Positions 1-9,726 of a stretch of 52,987 nucleotides of DNA are shown here, piece by piece (within the stretch, counting starts at the first letter, position 1; each line of letters starts with the position of its first letter). Origin of the DNA: CAZNYN01 sp964422205 (GTDB lineage Bacteria; Synergistota; Synergistia; Synergistales; Synergistaceae); contig CAYRAI010000013.1 in assembly GCA_964422205.1 (NCBI GenBank), positions 1 to 52,987 of the forward strand, written 5' to 3'. The notes below the pieces were generated by a model. It was not told where the DNA came from. It searched no databases and saw only the letters and a list, made by a program, of their open reading frames with translations. Position numbers and translations under genes: made by a program.

Positions 1-76
1 AATATACGCAAAAGCAAGAGAGCATGCCGCGGCTGTTTGGAAGAGAATCTAAAGACGGAGCAAAGTCATATAAGGG

Positions 77-110
77 CGGAGAGAGGCAGCAATCAGCCTC
101 TCTCCGTTTT
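77..110 (+). terminator. Intrinsic terminator of an upstream gene
   Basis: A perfect 11-bp stem (CGGAGAGAGGC at 77-87 and GCCTCTCTCCG at 96-106) with an 8-nt loop is followed by TTTTA. It would end a plus-strand transcript entering from left of the window. The first 76 bases hold no start codon with a usable ribosome binding site. Confidence 0.85.
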
Positions 111-319
111 ATATGTAAGGTAAAGGCATAGGGTGCGTGGCTAAAACGCTTTTATGAAATATTCTATGGCAGCTATTGATATCTTCTGTCGTATAGCATG
201 AGTTGGCGTAATGCAAAATGGGAACTAATGTGATATTATTTTACATATGCAATTATTTTATTTTTTATTTTTTGACGCTGTATTAACGACAATACAAATC
301 TCCGAAGGGAGATCATATA
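111..319 (+). promoter_or_regulatory. Leader and promoter region of the c-di-GMP gene
   Basis: This stretch is AT-rich just before the gene. A -35-like TTGACG lies at 272-277, but no convincing -10 box follows at standard spacing. A good ribosome binding site (GGGAG, nine bases before the ATG) precedes the start at 320. It sits inside a small CTCC-GAAG-GGAG hairpin that could cover it. Confidence 0.35.
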
Positions 320-3300
320 ATGCTTAACAAAAAGATAAAAAAAATAAACAACACCTTATATTTGGTTGCCGCGTCGATTTTGCTTTTAATCTGCATTATT
401 GCTGTCACCGGTTATGACTATAATAGTGTCAAAAAAAGAACACTCGAAAGAACCGAAGGCGTGCTTGCAGCGTCAAGCCGCGAGCAGAGTACGCTATTCA
501 TAGAAAAAATAGACAGTAAGTACAAAATATTAAGAGCTGCCGCAGAAGCAATAGTGGAGCACCACTCTGACAAAGCGGACAAATACGAGACCGCATCAAG
601 ACTTCTTAAGGAAGCTAGCTTTTACTCCGTAGGTATATCAGACTCAAAAGGAAACGCCGTATTAAGCAACGGAGAAAAAAGTAATATCTCGGACAGAAAA
701 TACTTTAAGGACAATATGGCAGGCAGAAGCGCCATAGATAGAGTTGACGGGACCCTTGTCGACAGAAAGAATATCTTTATCATATCTGTTCCCATCATCA
801 AAAAATCCATAATATCGGGCTCTCTTTTCGGAATCTATGATGAGAATAATTTCTCCTCCATGCTTATACAGCAAGCATACAAGACAAACGGCTACTCTTT
901 TATATGTTCCGACAAGGGAGAAATCATTGTCTCCACACACCATAAAAGTTCTATCTGGGGCAAGAAATCCGAAAACGATGCCGGCAAAAACAACCTCATT
1001 GAACTTCTGAGCAAAGTTCCGAGCAATGAAAGCGAGCTTAAGTCTCTCAAAAATAACTTCTCTCTGGGACATGACGGCATCATCCGATACCGGCTCACAG
1101 ATGGGATAAACAGAATAGCATTCTACCACTCTCTTGGAATAAACGGCTGGTATATATTTTCCGTTGTAACAACCGATATTATTGAGTCACGCATAGCAGA
1201 GGATCTTTCACAGTCACGCCATATCTACACCATCATAATTATTACTGCCGTAATCCTTATGGTTATAGTCATTTTGATAGAAAAAAGAAGCATAAGACAG
1301 GTCAAAGAGGATAGAGAGAAAATAAAAATAAGAGAGGAAGAGTACCGCATCGCCTCTGAGCACAGCGGAAAGTCAATGTTGCGTTACGATATAGAAAAAA
1401 AGAGACTTGTTACAACGCCCAAACTTGTCGAGCTGTATGGGCTTTCTACGGTATATGAAAATTTTCCATACTCAATCTTCGAAAGCGAGTCGATTGCCTC
1501 CGAATCACTTCCCGATGTAAAAAAGTTTTACAATGAAATTATGCAGGGCAAGCCGCATGGATGTGTTGACGCGATATCGCTTTTCTTCCCCAAAGTAGGT
1601 TCTTTCAGATGGTACACTCATGAATTTACCACGATATTCAACAAAGATGGCAAGCCTACTCATGCAATAATAACTTTCTCTGATATCACAGAGAGAATAG
1701 AAAAGGAAAAATCATACCAAAAATGGAGAGATTACATATATGCCCTTGGCAGCAATAAGGCGGCCTTTTTCTGTCACGACCTGACAAGCGACACCGTCAT
1801 TGAAGAGGATGATTGGGGCAATGAATATAAAATGTTTTCATTTGAAGGGACTAAGCTTTTCAACGAAAGAACCAAAGAATTTGCCGAAAAATATGTCCAT
1901 CCAGATGATAAGCCCACATATATTGAATTTTTAAATAAAGATCGGCTTATATTCGAATTTCATCAAGGGAAAATCAATGATTCTACGGATTTCCGCATCG
2001 ATTTCGGAGGAAGAATATATAAATGGCTTCGGGTTTCGACTCAGCTTATAGAAGACAAATCCACATCAGACATAAAAGCGGCTCTCTTCTATCAGGATAT
2101 TGACGAGCAGAAACGCAAAGAGCTGAGCATAATAGAAAAATCTCAGCTCGACCCTCTGACAAAAGTTTTAAACAGAGAGGCCCTTATTAAAAAGATTGAA
2201 GCCCTGCTTCAAAGAAGCTCCGACCTGACACGGCACGCCATTATCATAATTGATATTGATAAATTTAAGGCTGTAAATGATACTCTGGGGCACATCGCAG
2301 GAGATGAATTGCTTGTGGAGCTATCCAACAGGCTTAAATCCATGATGAGATCAGACGATATTGTCGGCAGAATAGGCGGCGACGAATTTATGGTATGCCT
2401 TAAAGACATACCTTACGATGCCGTTATAGACAAGAGAGCGAAACAGATAGTGAAACTGCTTCGCAAGAAGGTAGACGGGAAAATATACATCTCCGCAAGT
2501 ATCGGAGTCTCAATATACCCCAAGGACGGCACAACAGCATCGGAGCTTTACGAAAAAGCCGATATAGCTCTTTACTATACAAAAGCATCGAGGAAAGACA
2601 ACTATACTTTCTATAAAGAAGGCATGAGCATTGAGAGCAACCATCTCTCACTGGCTAAAGGCAAAAAAGCGGCAAAAAGCCAATTGCAAAAGAAAAAAAT
2701 ACTCATCGCCGATGACTCAAGCCTAGACCGCAAGATACTATCACACATATTTGAGAAGGATATGGATGTAGTAGAAGCATCGGACGCAACGGAGGCGCTG
2801 CGCAAAATGAGAGCTTATGGTGCATCCCTATCCCTTGTGATTCTCGACTATATGATGCCGGACATGAGCGGTTTTGAAGTCCTTGACATCATAGCAAACG
2901 ACACAGAACTGTCTCAGGTACCTGTAATCGTAGTAAGCTCAGATGACTCAGCGGACAATATTGTAAGCGCTGTTGAGCACGGAGCGGCCGACTTTCTGAC
3001 AAAACCGCTTGACATCAAGCTTATCACTCTGAAAGTAAACAGTGCAATTATGAAGAGAGAGAATGACGATCTGCGGCTCCAGAACAGCTATCTGCAGCTC
3101 CAAGGACGCGAAGAGCAGAGATACAGGAAGGTACTCGAGAGCACAGGAACTATAGTCATTGAGTATGACTGGGGAACATGCACAACGATATACGACCCGA
3201 TAATATCCAAGATTCTTGCAGGCAGATACGATGAAAGAGTCATATGGGACATCTTCAAATCAGACTCAGTTGCTGCCGAAAAAGATATTAACGCTATGGA

Positions 3301-4786
3301 AGATATGGCAGCAGATCTTGCCGTCAACAATTCCGCAGAGACAAACGAAATGAACCTGAAGCTCTGTACCGTCTCCGGCACAATGAGGTGGTTCCGCTTC
3401 CGCATAGTCAAAATAAACACAGACAGCGCGGCCCCAAAAATGATAATAACACTGAACGACATAAACAAAGAGGTAATGGCAAACGAACGACTGCGTTATC
3501 TGGCTGAGTTTGACACACTTACAGGACTGCACAACAAAAACTATTTCGGGACAAAGGTGCGTGAATTGGTATCTCGCGCAGCGCCCAATTCCTATGCAAT
3601 AGTCGTTTTTGACGTTGACAGATTTAAGATGGTAAATGACCTCTTCGGGCATGAAGAGGGAGATACATTGCTTATACACATAGCAAACGGACTGATGTCC
3701 TTCAAAGAGAGCACCGCTCCCGAGAATACTGAGCTATGCAGGCTCTCTGCCGACAATTTTGCGATATGCCTGAGCTACACTCCCGAAATAATAGAGGAAA
3801 TGGTTAAATATTTGAAAGCCGATATAAGCAAATATAAGATAAATTATGAAATAACACTAAGCACTGGAGTATATATAATAGACGACCCTCTGCTGCCGAT
3901 TGACATAATGCTTGACAGAGCGCATATCGCAAAGAGAACCGTAAAAGGCAGCTATGTCCTAGGATGCGCTTATTATGACGATAAAATCAGAAAGTCGCTG
4001 CTGGCGGAACAGGAAATCATAAGCAAAATGGAATCCGCTCTCAGAAACAGTGAATTTGAAATATATCTGCAGCCACAGTTTGACAGAAGCACAAATGAAC
4101 TTATAGGAGCTGAAGCTCTCGTAAGATGGGCAAGTCCTACAAAGGGACTTATCGAGCCTGCTGACTTTATACCCATATTTGAGAGGACAGGCTTTATAAC
4201 AAACTTAGATAAATATGTCTTGGAGCGAACCTGCGCAATAATCAGAAAGTGGCTTAACAAGGGAATAAATACTGTCCCTATAGCTGTCAACATCTCACGA
4301 ACGGACATATATGATCCTAATTTGTGCCGCAATATCTTAAGCTGCGTTAAAAAATATGAGCTTACTCCCGAATGCATCAAGCTTGAGATAACAGAGAGCG
4401 CATACAATGATAGCCCACAACAGATTATCGAAGTTACTAAAGATCTTCAGGCTCACGGATTTAAGGTTGAAATGGACGACTTCGGAACGGGGTACTCCTC
4501 ACTCAACATGCTGAAAGACATCCCCGTCAATGTATTAAAGCTTGATATGGATTTCCTTGCGATAAGAAACGAGGAGAGCGGGCCTTTTATACTGCACTCT
4601 GTAATCAAAATGGCAAAGGGACTGGGCATGGACGTCATAGCGGAAGGCGTGGAGACTCCTGAACAGGCGGACTTCATGCTCAAGGTCGACTGCCGGTTCC
4701 AGCAGGGGTACTTCTACTCAAAACCTATACCTTCAGACGAATTTGAAAAGAAATATTTGAACGGCAGCGACTCGGAAACGATTTAA
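320..4786 (+). CDS. Membrane-bound dual GGDEF / REC / EAL c-di-GMP signalling protein
   Basis: A 1488-residue sensor that should make and degrade cyclic di-GMP. An N-terminal membrane segment (about 12-32), an extracytoplasmic Cache-like region and a second membrane segment (about 296-318) come first. Two PAS-like regions (about 345-455 and 470-600) follow, then GGDEF domain 1 with intact GGDEF (686-690) and an RxxD inhibitory site five residues before it. Next is a receiver domain (about 797-920, phospho-acceptor Asp843 in LDYMM), another PAS-like region, and a second GGDEF domain whose signature has decayed to SADNF (1143-1147). The C-terminus is an EAL domain (EAL at 1265) with NISR, ITES, DDFGTGYSS, EGVE and QGYFYSKP motifs, so phosphodiesterase activity is likely. 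Domain 1 should be a cyclase; domain 2 is probably catalytically dead and perhaps GTP-binding. The internal REC implies control by an unlinked histidine kinase, as none is adjacent. Confidence 0.93.
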   Translation: MLNKKIKKINNTLYLVAASILLLICIIAVTGYDYNSVKKRTLERTEGVLAASSREQSTLFIEKIDSKYKILRAAAEAIVEHHSDKADKYETASRLLKEASFYSVGISDSKGNAVLSNGEKSNISDRKYFKDNMAGRSAIDRVDGTLVDRKNIFIISVPIIKKSIISGSLFGIYDENNFSSMLIQQAYKTNGYSFICSDKGEIIVSTHHKSSIWGKKSENDAGKNNLIELLSKVPSNESELKSLKNNFSLGHDGIIRYRLTDGINRIAFYHSLGINGWYIFSVVTTDIIESRIAEDLSQSRHIYTIIIITAVILMVIVILIEKRSIRQVKEDREKIKIREEEYRIASEHSGKSMLRYDIEKKRLVTTPKLVELYGLSTVYENFPYSIFESESIASESLPDVKKFYNEIMQGKPHGCVDAISLFFPKVGSFRWYTHEFTTIFNKDGKPTHAIITFSDITERIEKEKSYQKWRDYIYALGSNKAAFFCHDLTSDTVIEEDDWGNEYKMFSFEGTKLFNERTKEFAEKYVHPDDKPTYIEFLNKDRLIFEFHQGKINDSTDFRIDFGGRIYKWLRVSTQLIEDKSTSDIKAALFYQDIDEQKRKELSIIEKSQLDPLTKVLNREALIKKIEALLQRSSDLTRHAIIIIDIDKFKAVNDTLGHIAGDELLVELSNRLKSMMRSDDIVGRIGGDEFMVCLKDIPYDAVIDKRAKQIVKLLRKKVDGKIYISASIGVSIYPKDGTTASELYEKADIALYYTKASRKDNYTFYKEGMSIESNHLSLAKGKKAAKSQLQKKKILIADDSSLDRKILSHIFEKDMDVVEASDATEALRKMRAYGASLSLVILDYMMPDMSGFEVLDIIANDTELSQVPVIVVSSDDSADNIVSAVEHGAADFLTKPLDIKLITLKVNSAIMKRENDDLRLQNSYLQLQGREEQRYRKVLESTGTIVIEYDWGTCTTIYDPIISKILAGRYDERVIWDIFKSDSVAAEKDINAMEDMAADLAVNNSAETNEMNLKLCTVSGTMRWFRFRIVKINTDSAAPKMIITLNDINKEVMANERLRYLAEFDTLTGLHNKNYFGTKVRELVSRAAPNSYAIVVFDVDRFKMVNDLFGHEEGDTLLIHIANGLMSFKESTAPENTELCRLSADNFAICLSYTPEIIEEMVKYLKADISKYKINYEITLSTGVYIIDDPLLPIDIMLDRAHIAKRTVKGSYVLGCAYYDDKIRKSLLAEQEIISKMESALRNSEFEIYLQPQFDRSTNELIGAEALVRWASPTKGLIEPADFIPIFERTGFITNLDKYVLERTCAIIRKWLNKGINTVPIAVNISRTDIYDPNLCRNILSCVKKYELTPECIKLEITESAYNDSPQQIIEVTKDLQAHGFKVEMDDFGTGYSSLNMLKDIPVNVLKLDMDFLAIRNEESGPFILHSVIKMAKGLGMDVIAEGVETPEQADFMLKVDCRFQQGYFYSKPIPSDEFEKKYLNGSDSETI

Positions 4787-4863
4787 TTTTCGCCGCTTGT
4801 ATTACTTTTCCTGAGTGTATAATATAGCAACAAACAAATTGGCACGGAAAGGAGCTACATAAG

Positions 4864-5388
4864 ATGAAAAATAAAAGAGCCTCCGGCTTTACCTTAACGG
4901 AGCTTTTTGTTGTAATGGCGGTAATAGCCATACTCTCTGCTTTGGCATATGCGGCTCTGGGCCCTGCGGACGATAAAATGCAGGCGGTTCAAATTATAGA
5001 AGATATGAGAACGGCAAAGACAGCTCTCATGAGCTACTATACAAAGAACGGCAAGTGGCCGGACAGCGACGCAAACAACAAAAAAGCGGATGAGATTCTG
5101 GGAGCTTTTCTTGATAAAAAGCTCGGCGATAATGTGCTCATTTCGGTTACTCAAAGTACTCAAGGCAAGAATGATGGAATCGTAAAAGCAGGCTCTGTCT
5201 TTGTAAAATATGATTTGAAAAATTGCTCTGCAAAAGTTAAAGACAAACTCGCGGAAGACGCGGAAAAAAATGACTTATGGAACTCGACATTTTATGGCAG
5301 TGGTTCAGGCTACAACAGCAAGTATTATCTCGGCAGCGGCAAAACGGGAGAAAATACGGCTCACATGGTCGTGTCTTGGATTAAGTAG
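4864..5388 (+). CDS. Type IV pilin-like / type II secretion pseudopilin
   Basis: A 174-residue protein with a class III prepilin leader: a short basic N-terminus, cleavage expected at SG/FTLTE, Glu at mature position 5 and a hydrophobic helix (VVMAVIAILSALAYAAL). The C-terminal part resembles major pseudopilins (GspG-like) in length, with a YYTKNGKWP segment typical of that region. RBS AAGGAG lies nine bases before the ATG. It is the first of five consecutive prepilin-like genes on the plus strand, so it is probably the major pilin or pseudopilin of a small fibre. No ATPase, secretin or prepilin peptidase gene lies in the window. The exact apparatus (type IV pilus or type II secretion) cannot be decided. 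Confidence 0.85.
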   Translation: MKNKRASGFTLTELFVVMAVIAILSALAYAALGPADDKMQAVQIIEDMRTAKTALMSYYTKNGKWPDSDANNKKADEILGAFLDKKLGDNVLISVTQSTQGKNDGIVKAGSVFVKYDLKNCSAKVKDKLAEDAEKNDLWNSTFYGSGSGYNSKYYLGSGKTGENTAHMVVSWIK

Positions 5389-5397
5389 GTTTTCTTT

Positions 5398-5817
5398 ATG
5401 AAAAAGAACAAAGGTGCAGCTCTTCTCGTAGTAGTACTCATAACATTTATACTGATGGCAATATTGAGCTCTATTGCCTTCTCTATTGTTGCTCAGACAA
5501 AGAAAAACGAAGTTTGGCAGATGGAGCACAAACATAGGCAGATGACAATTCTCGCCCGTTCCGCAGTCATTGCCGCGGCAGAGGCTCTCAGTAATGATGC
5601 TTCCATGTTGGATGCGTCTGATAAAACAGCTTCGATAGAGATAAAAGACGGAAGTGACAAAGTGGCAGACCTCACTTTAGTCATTAGCACTGACAGCGCG
5701 TCTACGGCAAAAATCTACGCGACGGCAAAGACAGAGAGCAAAAAAGTGACCATAATCGGCATGTACAGCATCGGCAGCCGCACCATAACGGGCTGGGACA
5801 GGACAGAAGATGACTAA
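5398..5817 (+). CDS. PilX/GspK-like minor pilin
   Basis: A 139-residue protein starting with a basic stretch and then GAALLVVVLITFILMAILSSIAFSI, the sort of N-terminus seen in PilX/GspK-type minor pilins. These carry G-A/S-A-L rather than the usual F-T-L-x-E and lack the Glu at mature position 5, as here. It starts nine bases after the preceding pilin gene and overlaps the next by eight bases (ATGACTAA), so translation is probably coupled. The role is inferred from the N-terminus and gene order. The rest of the sequence shows no recognisable motif. Confidence 0.75.
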   Translation: MKKNKGAALLVVVLITFILMAILSSIAFSIVAQTKKNEVWQMEHKHRQMTILARSAVIAAAEALSNDASMLDASDKTASIEIKDGSDKVADLTLVISTDSASTAKIYATAKTESKKVTIIGMYSIGSRTITGWDRTEDD

Positions 5818-6163
5818 GCACAGAGGAATGTCGCTTCCTGAAATTCTTATCGCCGTTCTGATATTCGCATTCGGCGTCTTTGCGGTGTCAACATCCTTGA
5901 TGTACAGCCTCAAGACAATAATAGGCTCAAGAGCCGCCATAAAAACAGACATGCAGACGTTAAACACGGCGGAACAATATATGCTCGCAAGAGTGATATC
6001 TCACGACATCTCACCGGAGGATTTGCAGCTTTCCGGAGGCACAGTAACAGCTCAGAACCAAAAAAACGTAAGCTTTTGCGGCAAAACGCTGAAATACAAA
6101 ATTTTTCGTCTCAATATGAATGACAAATCCTCTCCTATATTTATATTTCAAAGGGAGAAGTGA
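5810..6163 (+). CDS. Minor pseudopilin (PilV/GspI-like)
   Basis: A 117-residue prepilin-like protein. The leader MTKHRG is followed by MSLPEILIAVLIFAFGVFAVSTSLM, which gives a G/M cleavage site, Glu at mature position 5 and a typical hydrophobic spine. PilV/GspI proteins have this 'LPE-hydrophobic-FGV' look and similar length. Its start overlaps the previous gene by eight bases, and its TGA lies just before the start of the next gene, so the five pilin genes form one translationally coupled operon. Confidence 0.78.
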   Translation: MTKHRGMSLPEILIAVLIFAFGVFAVSTSLMYSLKTIIGSRAAIKTDMQTLNTAEQYMLARVISHDISPEDLQLSGGTVTAQNQKNVSFCGKTLKYKIFRLNMNDKSSPIFIFQREK

Positions 6164-6168
6164 GATCT

Positions 6169-8736
6169 ATGATAAATAAAAAACCGGCATTCACACTTGT
6201 GGAAGTTCTCATCTCTGTTCTTATTATGACAATAATAATCGGTGCTGTCTCAATGACAGCAAAATTGGCTATAGGCCTCTTTGAAAAAGCGCAAGCGAAC
6301 GCCCTTGTCACAAATGGACTGCGCTTTACAGTCGACTCCTTTAACAGAGAGATATCACCCCTTCTCGACCATACAGACACCATAGCAGTGCTTGAAGATA
6401 ACACAAAGCTTCCGTCAGCACTTCCTTCATCAAGCGACCACTATCTTTACATGGAGAGCGGCTCTGTAATACATTGGAGCAGACATGGCAAAGAGCCTCT
6501 TGCCGGCTCTGAGTGCATAGTCTCTCTTGACTTTTTGCTTCCTTCGGAAACAGAAAAAACAGCCGCTAACTACATGCTGAGCATAGATATAGGAGCAAGA
6601 CATCCAAAATACGATACCGCCAAAGCCGACGCCGCAATATCTCAGGCTCTCTACACGTACTCAAAGCTTGTAAAGAGCGGAGACAAAAAGGTTGACTCAA
6701 ACTACAGCGGCAAAGTACTGCACTTCACCGTAACGGACATTGTTGTTACAGCTTTCAATCTGCATATTAAAAACAGCAAAGATGTAACTCTTGACAAGAG
6801 TGATGTAAATGCAGGAGAAACCCTGTACGCAAGCTATGACCTTAAAGCAGCACCTGCACCAAGCTACTCATACCAAGACAAATCCACGGTCACATGGTAC
6901 ATATCGCTTACTAAAGACGCATCTCTTAATCCCGATACACAGGAAAATTCTCTGACAGAAGAGAATATGAGCAAGTACTACTGGCAGATAGTGACAAGCG
7001 ATGACAAAATTGTTACGGGAAAAGAATTAAAAACCGGCGATACCTTCTACGTCAAAGACAAGGACGGCACAAAAAAAGAATGGGGCAAGTACGGCTATGT
7101 GCGTTTTGTCCTTGAGCCCGCCATAGAGGGAGCGGCAGGCAGCCTCATCAAAAGTGATTCCAAAGGGCAAAGCGAATGGGTGCGCTTAAAGAACGCTGAA
7201 GACCGCTTTACCTTCTGGGAAAAGGGGCTTATAGAGAACGGAAACAGAGTTCTGGACGGCACAGATATAAAAAGCATAACAACGGGCATTGACCCGACGA
7301 CAGGTAAGGATCTGCTCAAAATAAAGGGCACATCTGCCGGCACTGTTGGAACACCAACCATAATAAACGCACCCATAACACCGAAATACCTGGCAGAGCA
7401 GAAGCGCATCTCTATAGAGACCAATGACTACGGCAACCAAAGGTCCTATACGACTATGGCGAATTACTCAATAATATTCGACTATGACGTTGAGACAAGC
7501 GACGGATTCACACTTCTGCTCGGAGGTTACAGAGACAGCACAATAAAAGACACCGGGCTTGTGCTTCAATTGATGGCGAAGAGCGATACAATGCCTCTTA
7601 GGATTCACTTGAACGGCTCTCAATCAGAAGATTCGCAAAGAGACAGTTGGGGAATCGGAGACAACGGAAAAGCTAGCAATAAGTTAATAGCCTACACAAG
7701 CGAGACAGCAAAACATAAATTTACCGGACATGGCACAACCTCAAAGGGCGAGAGATACTACGGCCCGTTTTATGGTCCGGGCTATATGAAAAACTCGCTT
7801 TTTCAGTATCTCAGTGACTATTACACCACGGATAACAACAATTCGGACTGGCTCAGCGGAAGCAAAATAGTTCCCCGTGCTCCCTATAATCAAAGATGCC
7901 GCGTCTTGGTTACCGTGCTCGAATACTACTATAATGCTGCGCAAAATACACCTCACTATATCGTAAGAGTAAAGTATTTAAAGCTCGCCAACGACGGTTC
8001 TCTGCCAACAAACTCAAAAACAGACGGAGACCCCATGAATATAGGGCCGGGGTGGTTTAACTCAGAGCCTGTATGGTACGGTGACTTCGTCGGAGAACAA
8101 CCGGAGGTAATAAGCAGCAGCGGTAACGGCACATACAGATTTAAAGTTAAAAATTATACTTTATCAAACAGCGTTAAGAGTTTTGATGTTGCGGGAAATG
8201 CTCTTACTCTGACAACGGCTGCGAAACCTGAAAACGGGCAATTTTATACGACAAGGGTTACAAAAGATGAGATCGTAAAGACAGGTTCTTCGTTCATAAA
8301 CAGTATCTTTGAAGCAATGGCGATTAACATCCGCGATGAGATTAAAAACACACAATACAAAAGTGCAGCTGCATCAAAGAAATCGACAGCCGACAACAAA
8401 TTGCAAAATCTTAAACGAGAGCGTTATATAGGCTTCAGTACATGGAGCAACGAGAAAAAAGAGTTCTCATCAACAGTATATGAACTTGAACTCGCTCCCG
8501 GCTTCACAATGGAAGAGCTTAAAGCTATTGTTCCAAAGGACGGCAAAATGTACAATATCGGCGATATAGGCGACAGCGCGCCTGATGGAGTTTCACAGGC
8601 ACTGCTTAATACAATTTTCTATTTTTCGATATCTAACGGGACAGGCAACAACGGCAGATTTACAGATGGGGCTGTAGGCATCCAGCACGTAATGGGAACC
8701 TGTACATGTCCTATGTGCAAAAGGTTCTTGAAATAG
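6169..8736 (+). CDS. Giant prepilin-like protein with long C-terminal ectodomain
   Basis: A protein of about 855 residues whose first 40 residues are a prepilin signature (KKPA/FTLVEVLISVLIMTIII, Glu5 present, Ala rather than Gly before the cleavage site). The rest is far larger than any ordinary minor pilin (usually 130-300 residues). The ectodomain is polar and rich in Thr, Lys, Asp and Tyr. It contains a stretch (FDYDVETSDGFTLLLGGYRDS) reminiscent of lectin-like beta-sandwich domains, and ends in a Cys-rich tail CTCPMCKRFLK. ATG at 6169 is preferred over the GTG at 6160 because GGGAG lies 11 bases before the ATG but only two before the GTG. By position it could be a GspJ/PilW-type tip protein carrying an adhesin domain. 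Function is not known. Confidence 0.75.
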   Translation: MINKKPAFTLVEVLISVLIMTIIIGAVSMTAKLAIGLFEKAQANALVTNGLRFTVDSFNREISPLLDHTDTIAVLEDNTKLPSALPSSSDHYLYMESGSVIHWSRHGKEPLAGSECIVSLDFLLPSETEKTAANYMLSIDIGARHPKYDTAKADAAISQALYTYSKLVKSGDKKVDSNYSGKVLHFTVTDIVVTAFNLHIKNSKDVTLDKSDVNAGETLYASYDLKAAPAPSYSYQDKSTVTWYISLTKDASLNPDTQENSLTEENMSKYYWQIVTSDDKIVTGKELKTGDTFYVKDKDGTKKEWGKYGYVRFVLEPAIEGAAGSLIKSDSKGQSEWVRLKNAEDRFTFWEKGLIENGNRVLDGTDIKSITTGIDPTTGKDLLKIKGTSAGTVGTPTIINAPITPKYLAEQKRISIETNDYGNQRSYTTMANYSIIFDYDVETSDGFTLLLGGYRDSTIKDTGLVLQLMAKSDTMPLRIHLNGSQSEDSQRDSWGIGDNGKASNKLIAYTSETAKHKFTGHGTTSKGERYYGPFYGPGYMKNSLFQYLSDYYTTDNNNSDWLSGSKIVPRAPYNQRCRVLVTVLEYYYNAAQNTPHYIVRVKYLKLANDGSLPTNSKTDGDPMNIGPGWFNSEPVWYGDFVGEQPEVISSSGNGTYRFKVKNYTLSNSVKSFDVAGNALTLTTAAKPENGQFYTTRVTKDEIVKTGSSFINSIFEAMAINIRDEIKNTQYKSAAASKKSTADNKLQNLKRERYIGFSTWSNEKKEFSSTVYELELAPGFTMEELKAIVPKDGKMYNIGDIGDSAPDGVSQALLNTIFYFSISNGTGNNGRFTDGAVGIQHVMGTCTCPMCKRFLK

Positions 8737-8773
8737 CGGAACAAGCACAAAACAAAGAAAGGCGGAAAGAAAA

Positions 8774-9547
8774 ATGAAGAAGGCTTTTACTCTTGTAGAG
8801 CTGCTTATAACTATAGTAATAATATCTGTTTTAACATCTCTTATGTACATATCCTTTTCCGGCTCGGACGAAAGCGCCAAAAGAGCTGCTTGTATAGGAG
8901 ACCGGGAGACTATGAAAGAAGCATTTGCAATAAACAGATTTTCAAGCGACAGCGACTTCAAAAACACCATGGAAAACGTGATAAAAGATTACAGCAAAGC
9001 CCACTTGGACAGTGTAGCATCCGACAGTGCCGTATGCAGCGGGATATGCCAAGACGGAGGCAAATACGCAATAACACGCACCCCTTCGGGAGGGCTCGCA
9101 ATATTGTGCAGCAAGAGCGAGCACAACGAAATCTTAGTGGCATCTGCGACAAAGGGTATTTGGGATAAGATTATAGAGACGGTAAAGGGCTCTTCCGGCT
9201 GGCTAAGCGGAGATGGGCTTTGGAGCGCAGTGCTTGCAGGCAATATAATAACGGCAGAGACAAAATACGGTGATTATTACTTCGGTGTAGATGTAAAAGG
9301 CGGAAAAACAGGACAGACCATACTCTTTGCAAGCACAGAAAAACACACAACAGCAGGACTTGCAAAAGCTAATTATGTATATAACCAATACACAGACACA
9401 TGGTACAAGTGCACTCCTGCACTTTCTCCGGCTTCATTTTCAGAATTTAAGTTCTTTACAGAAGGATCAGACGCGGCATCCGTAACTGTGAAAAACGGTG
9501 ACAAAACATACACAATGACAGAGGATAAAAGCTTCCGCCCGTTCTAA
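8774..9547 (+). CDS. Prepilin-like protein, fifth of the pilin cluster
   Basis: A 257-residue protein with leader MKKA/FTLVELLITIVIISVLTSLMY, a textbook class III signal with Glu5. The remaining 230 residues are not recognisable by eye and carry several cysteines in the first half. RBS AAAGGCGG precedes the ATG, 37 bases after the giant pilin gene. It closes the operon; no clear terminator hairpin follows directly, and the repeat-rich spacer begins within 30 bases. Probably a minor pilin of the same fibre. Confidence 0.8.
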   Translation: MKKAFTLVELLITIVIISVLTSLMYISFSGSDESAKRAACIGDRETMKEAFAINRFSSDSDFKNTMENVIKDYSKAHLDSVASDSAVCSGICQDGGKYAITRTPSGGLAILCSKSEHNEILVASATKGIWDKIIETVKGSSGWLSGDGLWSAVLAGNIITAETKYGDYYFGVDVKGGKTGQTILFASTEKHTTAGLAKANYVYNQYTDTWYKCTPALSPASFSEFKFFTEGSDAASVTVKNGDKTYTMTEDKSFRPF

Positions 9548-9573
9548 AACAGCCGCGCAATCACAAAAAAGTA

Positions 9574-9661
9574 TGCGGGGTGAAGCAGCTTTGGTTCTAA
9601 ACTCCTAAAGATTCAAAACCAACGACACTTTGCCCCGCACAGAGGCGTTGCGGGGAGACGA
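9574..9661. repeat. 88-bp palindromic-ended repeat, copy 1
   Basis: It matches 9727-9814 with four mismatches over 88 bases (offset 153). Its ends pair over a TGCGGGG / CCCCGCA stem, and GGTT-CAA-AACC forms an internal hairpin. The two copies are separated by a spacer whose edge again contains the inverted pair GCGGGGAGACG / CGTCTCCCCGC (9650-9660 and 9706-9716). Confidence 0.85.
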
Positions 9662-9726
9662 TTAAAAAGCTAAACCCAGATTTAGTCTATGTTTTTGCTC
9701 TTTCTCGTCTCCCCGCTATGCTCCTG

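Noticed and set aside
662..1129. 155-residue minus-strand open frame
   Set aside because: It lies inside the large c-di-GMP gene, has no ribosome site and its translation has no recognisable family features, so it is a shadow frame.
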